Source of the DNA: Mycobacterium sp. | GTDB taxonomy: Bacteria > Actinomycetota > Actinomycetes > Mycobacteriales > Mycobacteriaceae | DNA length: 64,000 nucleotides | Assembly (NCBI RefSeq): GCF_004298145.1 | Contig: NZ_SCRH01000047.1 | Coordinates: 1 to 64,000, forward strand | Direction of reading: 5' to 3' | In this document: positions 7,336-16,312 of the stretch, in pieces | Layout of the letters: every line of letters begins with the position of its first letter | How positions within the stretch are numbered: position 1 is the stretch's first letter | Translations under genes and position numbers: made by a program | Notes under the pieces: model-generated | Told to the model about the DNA's origin: nothing | Seen by the model: only the letters and a program-made list of their open reading frames with translations | Databases searched by the model: none

Positions 7336-8835
7336 TCAGGCGGGCCGGGTGGCGTGCGTCCGGGCGTGACGCGCCACGGCCTGGTAGTCCTCGTAGCGGA
7401 AATCCCTCATCTGGCGACGATACTGCGTGGCGAAGCCGGGATACATCGACCCGTTGAATCCGTCCTTGGTGAGGTACCAACTGCGGCAGCCCGACATCCA
7501 GGTCGTCTTGGTGAGCCGGCGTTGAATGGCCTCGTTGTGGTGACGCTGAACCTCTTCGCGCACATCGAGGTAACGCAGGTCGTCGTTGAGGATGGTGGTG
7601 ATACCGCGGACCGCGTAGTCCAGCTGGCCCTCGATGTAGACGAGCAGCGAGTTGTGCCCGGGCCCGGAGTTGGGGCCGGTCATGACGAACAGGTTCGGAT
7701 AGCCGTGCACGTTGATGCTCTTGTAAGCCTGTGCGCCACCGGCCCATTCGGCGGCCAGCGAGCGGCCGGGGACGCCGGTGACCGGAAACGGCGGACCGGT
7801 CAGATGCACGTCGTAACCGGTCGCGAACACGATGCAATCGAGGTGATGCTCGATGCCGTCACTGGTGCGAATGCCGGCCGGGCTCAACGTGGCGATCGGC
7901 CAGTCGATGAGCTTGCAGTTGTCGCGTTGCAGCGCCGGGTAATAGTCGCTGGAGACCAGCATGCGCTTGCAGCCCGGCCTGAAGTCGGGCGTCAGCTGGC
8001 GCCGCAGCCACGGATCCTTCACCTGAGCGCGCAGGTGTGCCCGCCCAAGCCGGGCGATCACCGACGTCAGCGGCGTGTCCCACACCAGCGCGGTGGCGCT
8101 GACTTCGTGGCCCCAGTACAGGGCCTGGCGCGCAAGCTGTTGAGTGGCGGGGACTTTGGCGAACAAGGATTGCACGGCCGGTGGGGTGGCGACGTCCAGG
8201 CGCGGCAGCACCCAGCAGGGCGTGCGCTGAAACACCTTGACGAACTCGGCCCGTTTGACCAACTCGGGGACGATCTGGATCGCGCTGGCGCCGGTACCGA
8301 TGACCGCGACTCGCTTGCCCGCGAAGTCGTAGTCGTGATCCCAGCGGGCGCTGTGGATCTTGTGCCCGCGGTAGCTGTCCAACCCTCGGAGGTCGGGGAA
8401 GCTGACATCGGATAGCGGGCCGGAAGCCAACACCACGCTGCGGGCGCGAAATTTCTTGCGGTTCTTGGTGGTCGCGGTCCAGACGCCGGTTTCCTCGTCG
8501 AAGGTCAAGTCCTTGACTTCGTGGCCGAACTTGATGCGGCCGCGGATGTCGAACCTGTCCGCCATGTCCTCGAGGTGGCGATGGATTTCCGGTGCGGGAG
8601 AGTAGGTTCGCGACCAGGTCGGGTTCTTGACGAACGAGTACGAGTACAGCAGCGACGGGACGTCACAGCTGGCACCGGGATACGTTGTGTCGCGCCACGT
8701 TCCGCCGACGCGGTCGGCACGCTCCAGCATCACGATGTCGCCGACCCCGGCTTCGGCCAATTGGATCGCCGCGCCCAGTCCGGTGAAGCCGGCTCCGACG
8801 ATGAGCGCCGCGTGGGCACGGTTGTTGGTGGCCAT
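7336..8835 (-). CDS. flavin-containing monooxygenase, Baeyer-Villiger type
   Basis: About 499 aa. The N-terminal FAD fingerprint is GAGFTGLG and the NADPH-binding one is GTGASAIQ. Between them lies YRGHKIHSARW, which fits the Baeyer-Villiger fingerprint [FY]xGxxxHxxxW. Such enzymes insert oxygen next to a ketone or oxidise soft nucleophiles. ATG 8835 starts two bases after the stop of the upstream gene. The neighbouring SDR and lipase could feed in a ketone and hydrolyse the resulting ester, a common BVMO context. The setting resembles, but does not match, the mymA operon of M. tuberculosis. Confidence 0.9.
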   Translation of the reverse strand: MATNNRAHAALIVGAGFTGLGAAIQLAEAGVGDIVMLERADRVGGTWRDTTYPGASCDVPSLLYSYSFVKNPTWSRTYSPAPEIHRHLEDMADRFDIRGRIKFGHEVKDLTFDEETGVWTATTKNRKKFRARSVVLASGPLSDVSFPDLRGLDSYRGHKIHSARWDHDYDFAGKRVAVIGTGASAIQIVPELVKRAEFVKVFQRTPCWVLPRLDVATPPAVQSLFAKVPATQQLARQALYWGHEVSATALVWDTPLTSVIARLGRAHLRAQVKDPWLRRQLTPDFRPGCKRMLVSSDYYPALQRDNCKLIDWPIATLSPAGIRTSDGIEHHLDCIVFATGYDVHLTGPPFPVTGVPGRSLAAEWAGGAQAYKSINVHGYPNLFVMTGPNSGPGHNSLLVYIEGQLDYAVRGITTILNDDLRYLDVREEVQRHHNEAIQRRLTKTTWMSGCRSWYLTKDGFNGSMYPGFATQYRRQMRDFRYEDYQAVARHARTHATRPA

Positions 8836-8837
8836 GC

Positions 8838-9758
8838 TCACGCCGCCGGCTCGTGGGTGAGTTCCCCAACCCAGGTCGGTACCGACGGAAGCAGGGGCCG
8901 CGGGTATCGGTCGGAAAGCCACACCATCGAATTCGCCAGCAGGTGGTAGGGGTGGCGTGGATTTGTGACCACTCCGGCGTAGCGCCTCAGGAAACGATAA
9001 GTCGGTACCCGTCTGGTGCGTTCGCCGCGGTCACCAAGCTCCTTGAAGCGTTTCACAGCCCGGTAAAGCCGCTCGGGCTCCATACCCATGGCCGTGATCT
9101 CGTTGCGGATTCTGTTGATCAGCGGTGCACCCATGATCGCACCGATGATGAGACCCGGAGTGGCATTGTGACCGACGAAGTCGATCAGCAACCGCCGGAT
9201 CTTCGCATGCCCGATCATGTCGAGAACTTCGAAATCGACGACCAGATGGCGTGATTCGTCATTGTTGATCTTCTCGAAAACCCGGTGACAAACAGGGTCG
9301 TGCACCTCGTCGAGGAGGAATTTCAACAGGGCGCCGTCCAGTGCGACTTCGAGCATCGGAATGACGGTGCCGAGCAGAGACAGTGGCATGTCGTCGGCCC
9401 AGCGGTCCAGCCAGTCGATCGCCAGTCGAATGTTCACGTTCGGCTCGGGAATCTCACCGTCGGTGAGCATGCCCCAGCGTTTCATCAGCGCCAGTTCGGC
9501 ATTGGCGTGACGCTGCTCCTCGGCGTGGAAGTAGCGGTAGATCTCGGCGATGGTCGGTGTGGGTGCTTTCTTCGCCAGCGCCGCGAAGCCCCTGGCGCCG
9601 ATGTTCTCGATCCAGCACAGGTCGGCCATGAACGCCTTCAGCTGTGGCCGCCGTTCAGCACCGATCATTTCGGCGCCGGGCGCGTCCCAGTCGATATCGG
9701 CGAGTGCCCACTGCCGGTCTTTGATCTTGGCGAGCATGGCTTCCATGTCGATGGCCAC
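8838..9758 (-). CDS. ferritin-like diiron-type protein of unknown function
   Basis: 306 aa and almost entirely helical. Two iron-type motifs are visible, HAEEQRH (around residue 75) and NNDESRHL (around residue 155), as in ferritin-like carboxylate-bridged diiron proteins. No acyl-ACP desaturase signature is present. GTG 9758 follows AAAGGAG by seven bases and is the only well-placed start. It lies between the SDR and the monooxygenase of the operon, so it may be another oxidative step. The COG3687-type predicted metal-dependent hydrolase family is an alternative call. Confidence 0.7.
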   Translation of the reverse strand: MAIDMEAMLAKIKDRQWALADIDWDAPGAEMIGAERRPQLKAFMADLCWIENIGARGFAALAKKAPTPTIAEIYRYFHAEEQRHANAELALMKRWGMLTDGEIPEPNVNIRLAIDWLDRWADDMPLSLLGTVIPMLEVALDGALLKFLLDEVHDPVCHRVFEKINNDESRHLVVDFEVLDMIGHAKIRRLLIDFVGHNATPGLIIGAIMGAPLINRIRNEITAMGMEPERLYRAVKRFKELGDRGERTRRVPTYRFLRRYAGVVTNPRHPYHLLANSMVWLSDRYPRPLLPSVPTWVGELTHEPAA

Positions 9759-9782
9759 CGGGAGCTCCTTTGCGTTCGGTGT

Positions 9783-10625
9783 TCAGGGCAGGTTGATGCG
9801 GGAGAGCAGGCCGGCCGTGCGCGTATAGGTCTGCGGGGCAAGGCTTTTGATGTTCCAGCCGATCTTGGCGTCGACCTGCGGCATGCAGTACAGCTCGCCA
9901 CGGTCGTGTGTGTCCAGGCAGATCCGCGCTACCTTCTCCGCGGATAATCCGGTCCAGCGCATCAATTTTGCGGCAAGTTCGCTGGATTGTTCGCTGATGC
10001 GGCCGGCCTGGAGAATGTTGGTCTTGACGAAGGTCGGGCACAGCACGGTGACTCGCACCGGTGTGCCGGCCAGTTCGGCGGCCAGGGTCTCCGATAGTGA
10101 CAGCACACCGGCCTTGCTGACGTTGTAGGCGGCCATCCCCGGAGCGGCGCCGAACGCCGCCGCCGAGGCCACGTTGATGATGCCGCGGGGCGTGCCGGAC
10201 GGCTCGGCGTCGCGCAGGATTGGGGTGAACACGTGGCAGCCGTGGATGGGCCCCCACAGGTTGATCCCCAGGGTCCACAGCCAATCATCCAGCGGCGCAT
10301 CGCCGATGGCGGCACCGCCGGCGCCGACACCGGCGTTGTTGATCACCAACGTGGGTGGCGCTCCGAACCAGGTCTGCGACTGCTCGGCCAACGCCTGCAC
10401 GTCGTCGAATCGCGATACGTCACACCGGATTGCTGTCGCCTTGCCGCCGTACTCGGTGATCGTATCGGCCGTCTGTTGGGCCGCGGTCTGGTCGATGTCA
10501 CTGCACACGACCGCGCCACCGCGACGGCCGAGTTCGACGGCGAAGGCGGCGCCGATGCCGCTTCCGGCGCCGGTCACCACCGCCGTGGCGCCGCGGCTGA
10601 TTTTGGGCTTGTTGAGTCCGAACAT
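9783..10625 (-). CDS. short-chain dehydrogenase/reductase
   Basis: 280 aa. Rossmann motif TGAGSGIG near residue 20, NNAG near 98, and the catalytic Ser...YNVSK set (Tyr and Lys in AAYNVSKAG). It is a classical SDR that interconverts an alcohol and a ketone with NAD(P). ATG 10625 is preceded by GAGGAGG inside the end of the lipase gene, with two bases between stop and start, so translation is coupled. In this operon it could supply the ketone for the Baeyer-Villiger monooxygenase. The C-terminal SLAPQTYTRTAGLLSRI tail resembles mycobacterial SadH-type SDRs. Confidence 0.9.
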   Translation of the reverse strand: MFGLNKPKISRGATAVVTGAGSGIGAAFAVELGRRGGAVVCSDIDQTAAQQTADTITEYGGKATAIRCDVSRFDDVQALAEQSQTWFGAPPTLVINNAGVGAGGAAIGDAPLDDWLWTLGINLWGPIHGCHVFTPILRDAEPSGTPRGIINVASAAAFGAAPGMAAYNVSKAGVLSLSETLAAELAGTPVRVTVLCPTFVKTNILQAGRISEQSSELAAKLMRWTGLSAEKVARICLDTHDRGELYCMPQVDAKIGWNIKSLAPQTYTRTAGLLSRINLP

Positions 10626-10627
10626 CG

Positions 10628-11746
10628 TTAGCGGGCCTCCTCGGCCAGGGCGCGGGCATCCTGCAGGGCATGGGTTATGAATCGCGCGACATAGGCCATG
10701 GCCTTGGCGGCCTCGGGGGTCATGCGCGGCAACGCCTGGAAGACGTGCACCTGATGGGGCCAGATCTGTAATTCGCATCTGCCGCCGGCGTTTCGGATGT
10801 CGTCGGCGAGTTGGCGCGCGTCCCCTTGCAGCATCTCGGCCCCGCCGGCCTGGATCAGGGTGGGCGGAAGCGCAGGGCCGCCCGCGACGTCGAGCGTCAG
10901 CCGCTGATGGGTGAGCTCGACGCCGCCGTGGTAGAGGCCGACCAAGCGGACCGCGTTCGCCACCCGGGTGGCGGGGTCGGGGCGTATCCGTTCACGCGCG
11001 AGTGACAGCGCGAACGTGAGGTCGTACAGGGGAGACAACAACACTTGTGCGGCAGGGTGATTGGCGGCGACCTCGGGTTGCAGCAGCAGGTCGACGGACA
11101 AATGACCGCCCGCCGAATCGCCGGCGATCACGATCTGTTTCGGCGGTACTCCGCAGGTGTTCACCAGCCAGTCCCAACCCGCGCGGACGTCGTCGGCCGC
11201 GGTGGGGAAGCGGTGACGCGGGGCCAGTCGGTAGTCCACGGAGAACACCGGCAGGCCGGTCAACGACGACAGCCAGGATATCAACCGCCGGTGCGTCTTT
11301 GGCGAACACACGGCGTAGCCGCTGCCGTGCACGTAGTAGATGGCTTCGGTGACGGTCGACGAGCGAGCTCGCTCGCGAGAAGAGCCGGCGCCCATCGGGT
11401 TAGTGACGGTCGACGAGCGAGCTCGCTCGCGAGAAGAGCCGGCGCCCATCGGGTTAGTGACGGTCGACGAGCGCTCGGTTTCGCTGGTGGGCGTTCGCGG
11501 CCCGTACACCCATTCGCCCTTGACTCGGCGGCCGTCGGGCAGCCTGGTGTCGACCGGTTCGACCCGAGTGCACGCGAGCGAAGGCCCGAGGGTTCCCATG
11601 ATCCCGGCGATGATCTGGCGCGATAGCCATAGCCCCCAGGCCCGCTCGGGCGGAATCACGTTGGTGATCGGCCGCAGCGTATACGCACTTACCGCCGCCG
11701 CGCCGCGGGATCGCAACGAGCCACGGGCCGGAACGCCGTCCGTCAT
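10628..11746 (-). CDS. alpha/beta hydrolase (lipase/esterase, HSL-like) interrupted by a tandem repeat
   Basis: 372 aa. The oxyanion motif appears as YVHGSGYA (around 138-145). The nucleophile Ser211 is in GDSAGG, DYRLAPRHRFP is typical of the hormone-sensitive-lipase family, and a histidine near the end (HQVHVF) completes the likely triad. Residues 93-133, immediately before the oxyanion strand, are two exact 18-residue repeats (SSTVTNPMGAGSSRERAR) plus a third partial copy, encoded by the 54-bp DNA repeat at 11349-11473. All catalytic segments remain intact and in frame. This is the first gene of the minus operon. It looks closest to the mycobacterial LipO/LipM-type enzymes, but no symbol is assigned. 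Confidence 0.88.
   Translation of the reverse strand: MTDGVPARGSLRSRGAAAVSAYTLRPITNVIPPERAWGLWLSRQIIAGIMGTLGPSLACTRVEPVDTRLPDGRRVKGEWVYGPRTPTSETERSSTVTNPMGAGSSRERARSSTVTNPMGAGSSRERARSSTVTEAIYYVHGSGYAVCSPKTHRRLISWLSSLTGLPVFSVDYRLAPRHRFPTAADDVRAGWDWLVNTCGVPPKQIVIAGDSAGGHLSVDLLLQPEVAANHPAAQVLLSPLYDLTFALSLARERIRPDPATRVANAVRLVGLYHGGVELTHQRLTLDVAGGPALPPTLIQAGGAEMLQGDARQLADDIRNAGGRCELQIWPHQVHVFQALPRMTPEAAKAMAYVARFITHALQDARALAEEAR
11349..11473. repeat. 54-bp in-frame tandem repeat inside the lipase gene
   Basis: Two full identical copies start at 11349 and 11403, and a 17-base partial copy starts at 11457. Each copy contains CGAGCGAGCTCGCTCG, a perfect 16-base palindrome. On the plus strand each copy junction reads GGGTTAGTGACGG, an overlapping stop/start arrangement like that of mycobacterial interspersed repetitive units (MIRU). 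Because 54 is divisible by 3, the lipase frame is kept. Copy number is likely to vary between strains. Confidence 0.9.
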
Positions 11747-12113
11747 GCAATGCAGTCAATACTAAATGGTGACATTAGTCAATGGCAGCTTTTAGCGCAG
11801 CATTGGGGAGCTCGACGGCATGATGCTTGCTCATCAGAAACCTGCTTGGCCAAACGCAACGCTATTTTTAGCTTGATACTGCGGACACCCGAGCGAACGC
11901 CCATCCCGTCGGTAGCGAGCAGTCGGTCTGGAAACCTGCTGCCGACAAGTCGTTGCGATAATCGCCGCGTCGATAAACATCGTGGAGGGTGAGGCGGCGC
12001 GGCCGATCAGAACCGAGCCATCCGCACCTTCGTTGTTGATGGGGTAGCGGCGCGGCAATAGAAACGGTTATATAATTTATCGCTTATACCTACGCCCGAA
12101 ATGCGAGGCCCCG
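11747..12113. promoter_or_regulatory. 367-base divergent intergenic region with operator-like repeats
   Basis: There is no convincing gene. At 11761-11779, ACTAAATGGTGACATTAGT contains inverted arms ACT(A)AATG/CATTAGT around GTGA, only 15 bases before the lipase ATG. On the minus strand the same stretch shows TTGACT twice, 17 bases apart. This is the likely operator/promoter of the lipase-to-MerR operon. At the other end TATAAT (12071-12076) in an AT-rich tract is a plausible -10 box for the lipoprotein gene. The middle shows nothing. Confidence 0.45.
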
Positions 12114-12551
12114 ATGCATCGACTTACTGGTTTGTGGGTGGTGGCGGCGCTACTTGGAATGACTGCGTGTTCATCAGGTGTGCCTCGCGCTGCATCTCCA
12201 CCTCGAGCACTAGCGCCGGGGACCATTGATGTCGCCATCAATGGGCAGACTGTGAATACTCCACGACACGCCGGGTGCACCCGGGTCGGCTCGTATACCG
12301 CTGTGGCAGCGGGCGAGGGGGACTCGAGACTGCGCGCCATAGCGAATGACGCGGTCGGGATCAAGGCGGTTTCGGTCGAGATCACCAACGTCGGAGGCTT
12401 TACCGGTTCTTACCTGCTGAACCTGCAGGGAGATGCTGAGGCCCGGGTGGCAGGCTCGACGTTCCAGATATCTGGGGTGGCCAATGGCTACGATACCGCG
12501 CGACCTTCCTTCCGAGCGACTGGCGACTTTCGTATCCAGTTCGCGTGCTGA
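12114..12551 (+). CDS. LpqH-like (19 kDa antigen family) lipoprotein
   Basis: 145 aa. The N-terminus is a lipoprotein signal: basic start, hydrophobic core and MTAC around residues 16-19, so Cys19 is the likely lipidated residue (the lipobox is atypical, with Met at -3). The mature part has IDVAINGQTVNT, two further cysteines, and SGVANGYDTARPS...FRIQFAC, matching the C-terminal pattern of M. tuberculosis LpqH (TATGVDMANP...FEIEVTC). Such lipoproteins sit on the outer face of the membrane or in the envelope. GAGG lies shortly before the ATG. It stands alone before the catabolic genes. Confidence 0.8.
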   Translation: MHRLTGLWVVAALLGMTACSSGVPRAASPPRALAPGTIDVAINGQTVNTPRHAGCTRVGSYTAVAAGEGDSRLRAIANDAVGIKAVSVEITNVGGFTGSYLLNLQGDAEARVAGSTFQISGVANGYDTARPSFRATGDFRIQFAC

Positions 12552-12611
12552 CGCCGATGCCGTGACAGGGCGGCCGACAGCGCCGCTGCCAAAGTCAATG
12601 TCGAGCAACCC

Positions 12612-13793
12612 ATGAAAGGCAACGACAAAATCATGGACGGTTACACGCCTCTGCGCGGAGTCAAGGTGCTCGATTTGGGCATTCTGGTGCCCGCCGCGCT
12701 CACCTCTGGCAAGTTAGCTGCGCTGGGCGCGGACGTGGTCAAGGTCGAGCAACCGCCGATCGGAGACCGCATCCGACTGATTCCTCCGTACGCCGACGAT
12801 ATGCGCAGCCCTCAGCACATGGCCCAAAACTGGGGCAAGCGCTCCATTGGCGTGGACGTCCGAACCGTCGAAGGCCGGAACCTGTTGCTGCAGTTGATAT
12901 CGGTCGCCGACGTGGTGGTGGAGAACCAGTTGGCCGGCTTCTGGGCTGAGCACGGTGTGGACTTCGCGCGCCTACGCGAGCAGCGTCCGGAGTTGATTGT
13001 CTGCTCAATCACCGGCTTTGGCCAAACCGGTCCATGGGCAAGTTTGCCATCCCACGGGCTGAACATGGACGCCCTGGGCGACACGCTCAACGTGGACTGG
13101 CGCGATGGACAACCCCACCGCGGCTGGGCGTTCACCAGTTGGGGAAACGAGCTTGGCGCGATGGCCGCCGCGATGGCCATATCTGCCGCGTTGGTGTCCG
13201 TTCGCTCCGGTGGCGCCGGCGAATGGATCGACCTGTCTTGCTGGGATGCGCTGGTCGAGTCCCATCGGACAGAACTTGCGATGGCCACGAAGACCAATAC
13301 TCCGTTTTCCTTGCGCGAGACACCGTCGCAGGCGTTGTACGACACGTACCTTGCCAGCGATGACCGGCTGGTCCTCCTGGGCGCGCTTGAACCCAAGTTC
13401 TGGCGCCGATTCTGTGAGGGAATCGGTCGCTCGGATCTCATCGAATGGCATGACGGCACCGAGATCGCCTTCGGCGATAACCAGGCCGATCTGCGGGTCG
13501 AGCTGGCTCGAGAGTTCGCCAAAGAGGCCTCGCACGTATGGCTGCAGCGATTCCTCGATTGGGATGTTCCTGGTGGTCCGCTCTACGACGTGCCCGCGAT
13601 CATGGGTACGACGCACTACGCTGAACGGGCGATCGTCTCGGGCGAGCCCGGCGAATGGCCAGTGGTCGCCACGGCGGTCCGTTGGCATGGTTCGGATAGT
13701 CGGGCGGGGCAGGGGCTGGCGCCGCCTCCGGACTTCAACGAACACCAGCGAGACGTCCTTCGAGACTGGTTGCACACCGCTGATTCTCAGTAA
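12612..13793 (+). CDS. family III (CaiB/BaiF) CoA transferase
   Basis: 393 aa (ATG 12633 would give 386). The family core is visible: GVKVLDLG near the N-terminus, LGADVVKVEQP, NWGKRSIGVD, and the catalytic Asp region LNMDALGD around residue 150. These enzymes move CoA between carboxylic acids. The sequence LLQLISVADVVVENQLAGFW is typical. It precedes the Rieske/E1 operon but is separated by 160 bases containing a strong palindrome, so it is probably a separate transcript. A likely role is activating an acid intermediate without ATP. Confidence 0.88.
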   Translation: MKGNDKIMDGYTPLRGVKVLDLGILVPAALTSGKLAALGADVVKVEQPPIGDRIRLIPPYADDMRSPQHMAQNWGKRSIGVDVRTVEGRNLLLQLISVADVVVENQLAGFWAEHGVDFARLREQRPELIVCSITGFGQTGPWASLPSHGLNMDALGDTLNVDWRDGQPHRGWAFTSWGNELGAMAAAMAISAALVSVRSGGAGEWIDLSCWDALVESHRTELAMATKTNTPFSLRETPSQALYDTYLASDDRLVLLGALEPKFWRRFCEGIGRSDLIEWHDGTEIAFGDNQADLRVELAREFAKEASHVWLQRFLDWDVPGGPLYDVPAIMGTTHYAERAIVSGEPGEWPVVATAVRWHGSDSRAGQGLAPPPDFNEHQRDVLRDWLHTADSQ

Positions 13794-13900
13794 GGGTGGC
13801 GAAACCAGGCGGGGTGCCAAATCCATCGATTGCGCTGGCGCGGTGGCACCTTCGCGATCGGTAGCACCGTTGCAGGCCTCCGTTGACAACCGTCTGCGCT

Positions 13901-13924
13901 ACTATACAGTGATCACTGTATAGT
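13901..13924. promoter_or_regulatory. perfect 24-base palindromic operator
   Basis: The left arm ACTATACAGTGA is followed by its exact reverse complement TCACTGTATAGT. It lies 31 bases before the GTG of the Rieske oxygenase, where it would overlap promoter elements. A near-copy with the same core (TACAGTG-N2-CACTGTA) occurs at 27124-27147 before the SnoaL-like gene. Two independent copies upstream of catabolic genes make a shared repressor or activator site likely. The regulator is not identified; TetR and GntR proteins encoded in this window are candidates. Confidence 0.8.
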
Positions 13925-13955
13925 GTGTGATGTACAACACCGCCAAGGGGAAGAT

Positions 13956-15338
13956 GTGACTGACCTGACTAAGCCACCGGCGACGCGGGAAACCGTCGCC
14001 GGTGTCACAAACGGCGCCGTTCGTGACGACTTCGTTCCCAAAGAGCCTTATTACCAACCGAAGTACATCGCGCTGGAAAAGGAACGGTTGTGGCCGAATG
14101 TGTGGCAAGTGGCCTGCCGTCTGGAGGAGGTCCCCAACCCGGGTGACTACGTCACCTACGAAATCGCCGACGAATCGATCATCGTGGCACGGTTGGATGC
14201 CACGACGCTCGCCGCTTATTACAACGTGTGCCAGCATCGGGGTCGTCGCCTCACCGAGGGGTGTGGCAATGCCAAGAATTTCTACTGTCGCTACCACGGG
14301 TGGCGGTGGAACCTGGACGGCACTCCGCGCGAGGTAGTCGACCGTGACGACTACAAGGGGGCGATCCAGGATCCCGAGATCACGCTGAAGACGGTCAAGG
14401 TCGACACCTGGGGTGGATTCGTCTTCGTGACGATGGAGGGTTCCCCGCAGCCGCTGCGGGAGTATTTGGCCCCAGTGCCCGAAATCTTCGACGGCTACGA
14501 GTTCGAGAAGATGCGCTACCGCTGGTACAAATCGGTGATTCTGCCCTGCAATTGGAAGATCGCGCTGGAGGCCTTCAACGAGGGTTATCACGTTCAGGCG
14601 ACGCACCCGCAGTTGCTGCGGTTCACCGATGACTGGACGGTCAGCGAGGCATTCGGCAAGCATGCCATGTTCACCTACCCACCGGATAACCGTCCGCTGG
14701 GCTTCCCGTCCAGGCGCCTAGGTGGTGAGGTTCCGAAGGATCTCCGTAAGGGCTTGGTCGGTTTCATGGAGTGCATGGAGCGCGACCTGCGCGCTATCTA
14801 CACCACGCGCGACGCCGAGGCGGCCAAGCGACTGCTGACTGATGTCCCCGAAGACGAGGACCCCATGGTGGTGCTCATGCAGTCGATGATCTTCCAGCGG
14901 GAAGCCGCCATCGAGGACGGTGCGGGGTGGCCGGACGGGCTGACCTTCGAAAACATCGTTCGCGCCGGCATCGACTGGCACATGTTCCCCAACCTCATCG
15001 TGCTGCCGTACATGGACGGCGCGCTGTGGTATCGGTCGCGGCCCAACGGCGACGACCCGGACTCGTGCCGCTTCGATGTCTGGTCGCTAGCGCGTTACGC
15101 CGAGGGCAAGGAGCCACCGCTGCAGCGAGAGTTCTTCTCGCACTGGGAAGAACACGACGACTGGGGCGGCATCCTGCCGCAGGACTTCCAAAACCTGCAC
15201 CATGTCCAACAGGGCATGAAGTCACGAGGCTTTACCGGCTCGAGGACGAATCCGGTTCAGGAGCGGCCGATCTCGAATTTCCATCGGGTGCTGCATGAGT
15301 ATCTCGAACCGACCGACGCCACGGAGGGCACACGATGA
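13956..15338 (+). CDS. Rieske non-heme iron oxygenase, alpha subunit type
   Basis: 460 aa. The Rieske cluster ligands are Cys92-x-His94 and Cys111-x2-His114 (CQHRGRR ... CRYHGW). The mononuclear iron histidines are probably His212 and His217 in FNEGYHVQATH. This matches ring-hydroxylating oxygenases, which need a ferredoxin/reductase; none is encoded nearby. GTG 13956 is preceded by AAGGGG; the frame remains open to 13923, inside the palindrome. It is the first gene of a five-gene operon; its TGA overlaps the next ATG by four bases. Hydroxylation next to a carbonyl would create a substrate for the E1 enzyme that follows (inference). Confidence 0.93.
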   Translation: MTDLTKPPATRETVAGVTNGAVRDDFVPKEPYYQPKYIALEKERLWPNVWQVACRLEEVPNPGDYVTYEIADESIIVARLDATTLAAYYNVCQHRGRRLTEGCGNAKNFYCRYHGWRWNLDGTPREVVDRDDYKGAIQDPEITLKTVKVDTWGGFVFVTMEGSPQPLREYLAPVPEIFDGYEFEKMRYRWYKSVILPCNWKIALEAFNEGYHVQATHPQLLRFTDDWTVSEAFGKHAMFTYPPDNRPLGFPSRRLGGEVPKDLRKGLVGFMECMERDLRAIYTTRDAEAAKRLLTDVPEDEDPMVVLMQSMIFQREAAIEDGAGWPDGLTFENIVRAGIDWHMFPNLIVLPYMDGALWYRSRPNGDDPDSCRFDVWSLARYAEGKEPPLQREFFSHWEEHDDWGGILPQDFQNLHHVQQGMKSRGFTGSRTNPVQERPISNFHRVLHEYLEPTDATEGTR

Positions 15339-16312
15339 GCCAACCCGCCGCCGAGACACTTCTCGACATCTTCCGCACCGCATCACTTATTAAGCTCGTC
15401 GATGAACGGATCCGAAGTCTGTTGATGTCCGGTGAGATCGCGCTGTCGTACTACTCACCGCGAGGACAGGAGATCGTCGCAGCCGCGACTGCGGCCAGTC
15501 TGCGGCCAGAGGACTACGTCGTCACCACCTACCGCGGAATCCACGACCAGATCGCCAAGGGTGTGCCGTTGCGTCTTTTGCTGGCCGAATATTTCGGGAA
15601 AGTCACCGGTTCGTGCAAGGGCAAGGGCGGCCCCATGCATGTGACCCACCCCGAATCCGGCGTCATGCTCACCACCGGCATCGTCGGCAGCGGCTTGCCC
15701 ATCGCCAATGGCTTGGCCCTGGCGGCGGTGCTGCGTGGTGAGCAGCGGGTCGTCGTCACTAACTTCGGCGACGGCGCGAGCAACATCGGCGCATTCCATG
15801 AGGCGCTCAATCTCGCGTCGCTCTGGAAGTTACCAGTGATCTTCCTGTGCCAGAACAATGAGTACGCCGAACACACGTCTTACGCGAACGGCACCAGCTG
15901 CGCCAACGTCGCAGATCGTGCGGTCGCTTACGGCATACCTGGCGTGACCGTCGACGGCAACGACCCGGCGGCAATGTATGAGGCAGCCGCTGACGCGATT
16001 TGGTCGGCGCGCGCAGGGAATGGCCCGACACTGTTGGAGGCCAAGACCTTCCGATTCATGGGTCACTTCTTTGGTGACGACGGGAGCTACATCGACGAGC
16101 AGATCATGGCGGATCGAATGGCCAAGGACCCCGTTCCTGCACTGCGTCAACGACTCATCGCCGACGGTCACGCCGACGAGACGGCATTGACCGCCATCGA
16201 GGACGCGGCGCGTCAGCAGCTCGATGATGCGCTCGAATTCGCGAGGAATAGTGAATACCCGGATGTCTCCGAGCTTGGCCACGACGTCTATGCAGAGGAA
16301 GTACTGGTATGA
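15335..16312 (+). CDS. thiamine-diphosphate 2-oxoacid/acetoin dehydrogenase E1, alpha subunit
   Basis: 325 aa. The thiamine-diphosphate motif runs from GDG (145-147) to NN (174-175). KGKGGPMHVTHPE, GIVGSGLPIANGLALA and RFMGHFFGDD are typical of AcoA/PdhA-type subunits. It pairs with the beta subunit that follows: its stop overlaps the next ATG (ATGA). Known relatives decarboxylate 2-oxo acids or cleave acetoin and transfer the acyl group to a lipoyl arm. Acetoin-type cleavage of an alpha-hydroxyketone would fit the preceding Rieske hydroxylase. The substrate is unknown. Confidence 0.93.
   Translation: MSQPAAETLLDIFRTASLIKLVDERIRSLLMSGEIALSYYSPRGQEIVAAATAASLRPEDYVVTTYRGIHDQIAKGVPLRLLLAEYFGKVTGSCKGKGGPMHVTHPESGVMLTTGIVGSGLPIANGLALAAVLRGEQRVVVTNFGDGASNIGAFHEALNLASLWKLPVIFLCQNNEYAEHTSYANGTSCANVADRAVAYGIPGVTVDGNDPAAMYEAAADAIWSARAGNGPTLLEAKTFRFMGHFFGDDGSYIDEQIMADRMAKDPVPALRQRLIADGHADETALTAIEDAARQQLDDALEFARNSEYPDVSELGHDVYAEEVLV

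Noticed and set aside
11349..11473. Possible CRISPR array
   Set aside because: The copies are contiguous with no variable spacers and lie inside a coding frame, so this is a tandem repeat.
11750..11992. 80-codon plus-strand frame in the lipase/lipoprotein gap
   Set aside because: No ribosome site, mixed composition, and it begins inside the probable lipase promoter.
13005..13889. 294-codon minus-strand frame across the family III CoA transferase
   Set aside because: Antisense to a well-recognised enzyme; no plausible protein.
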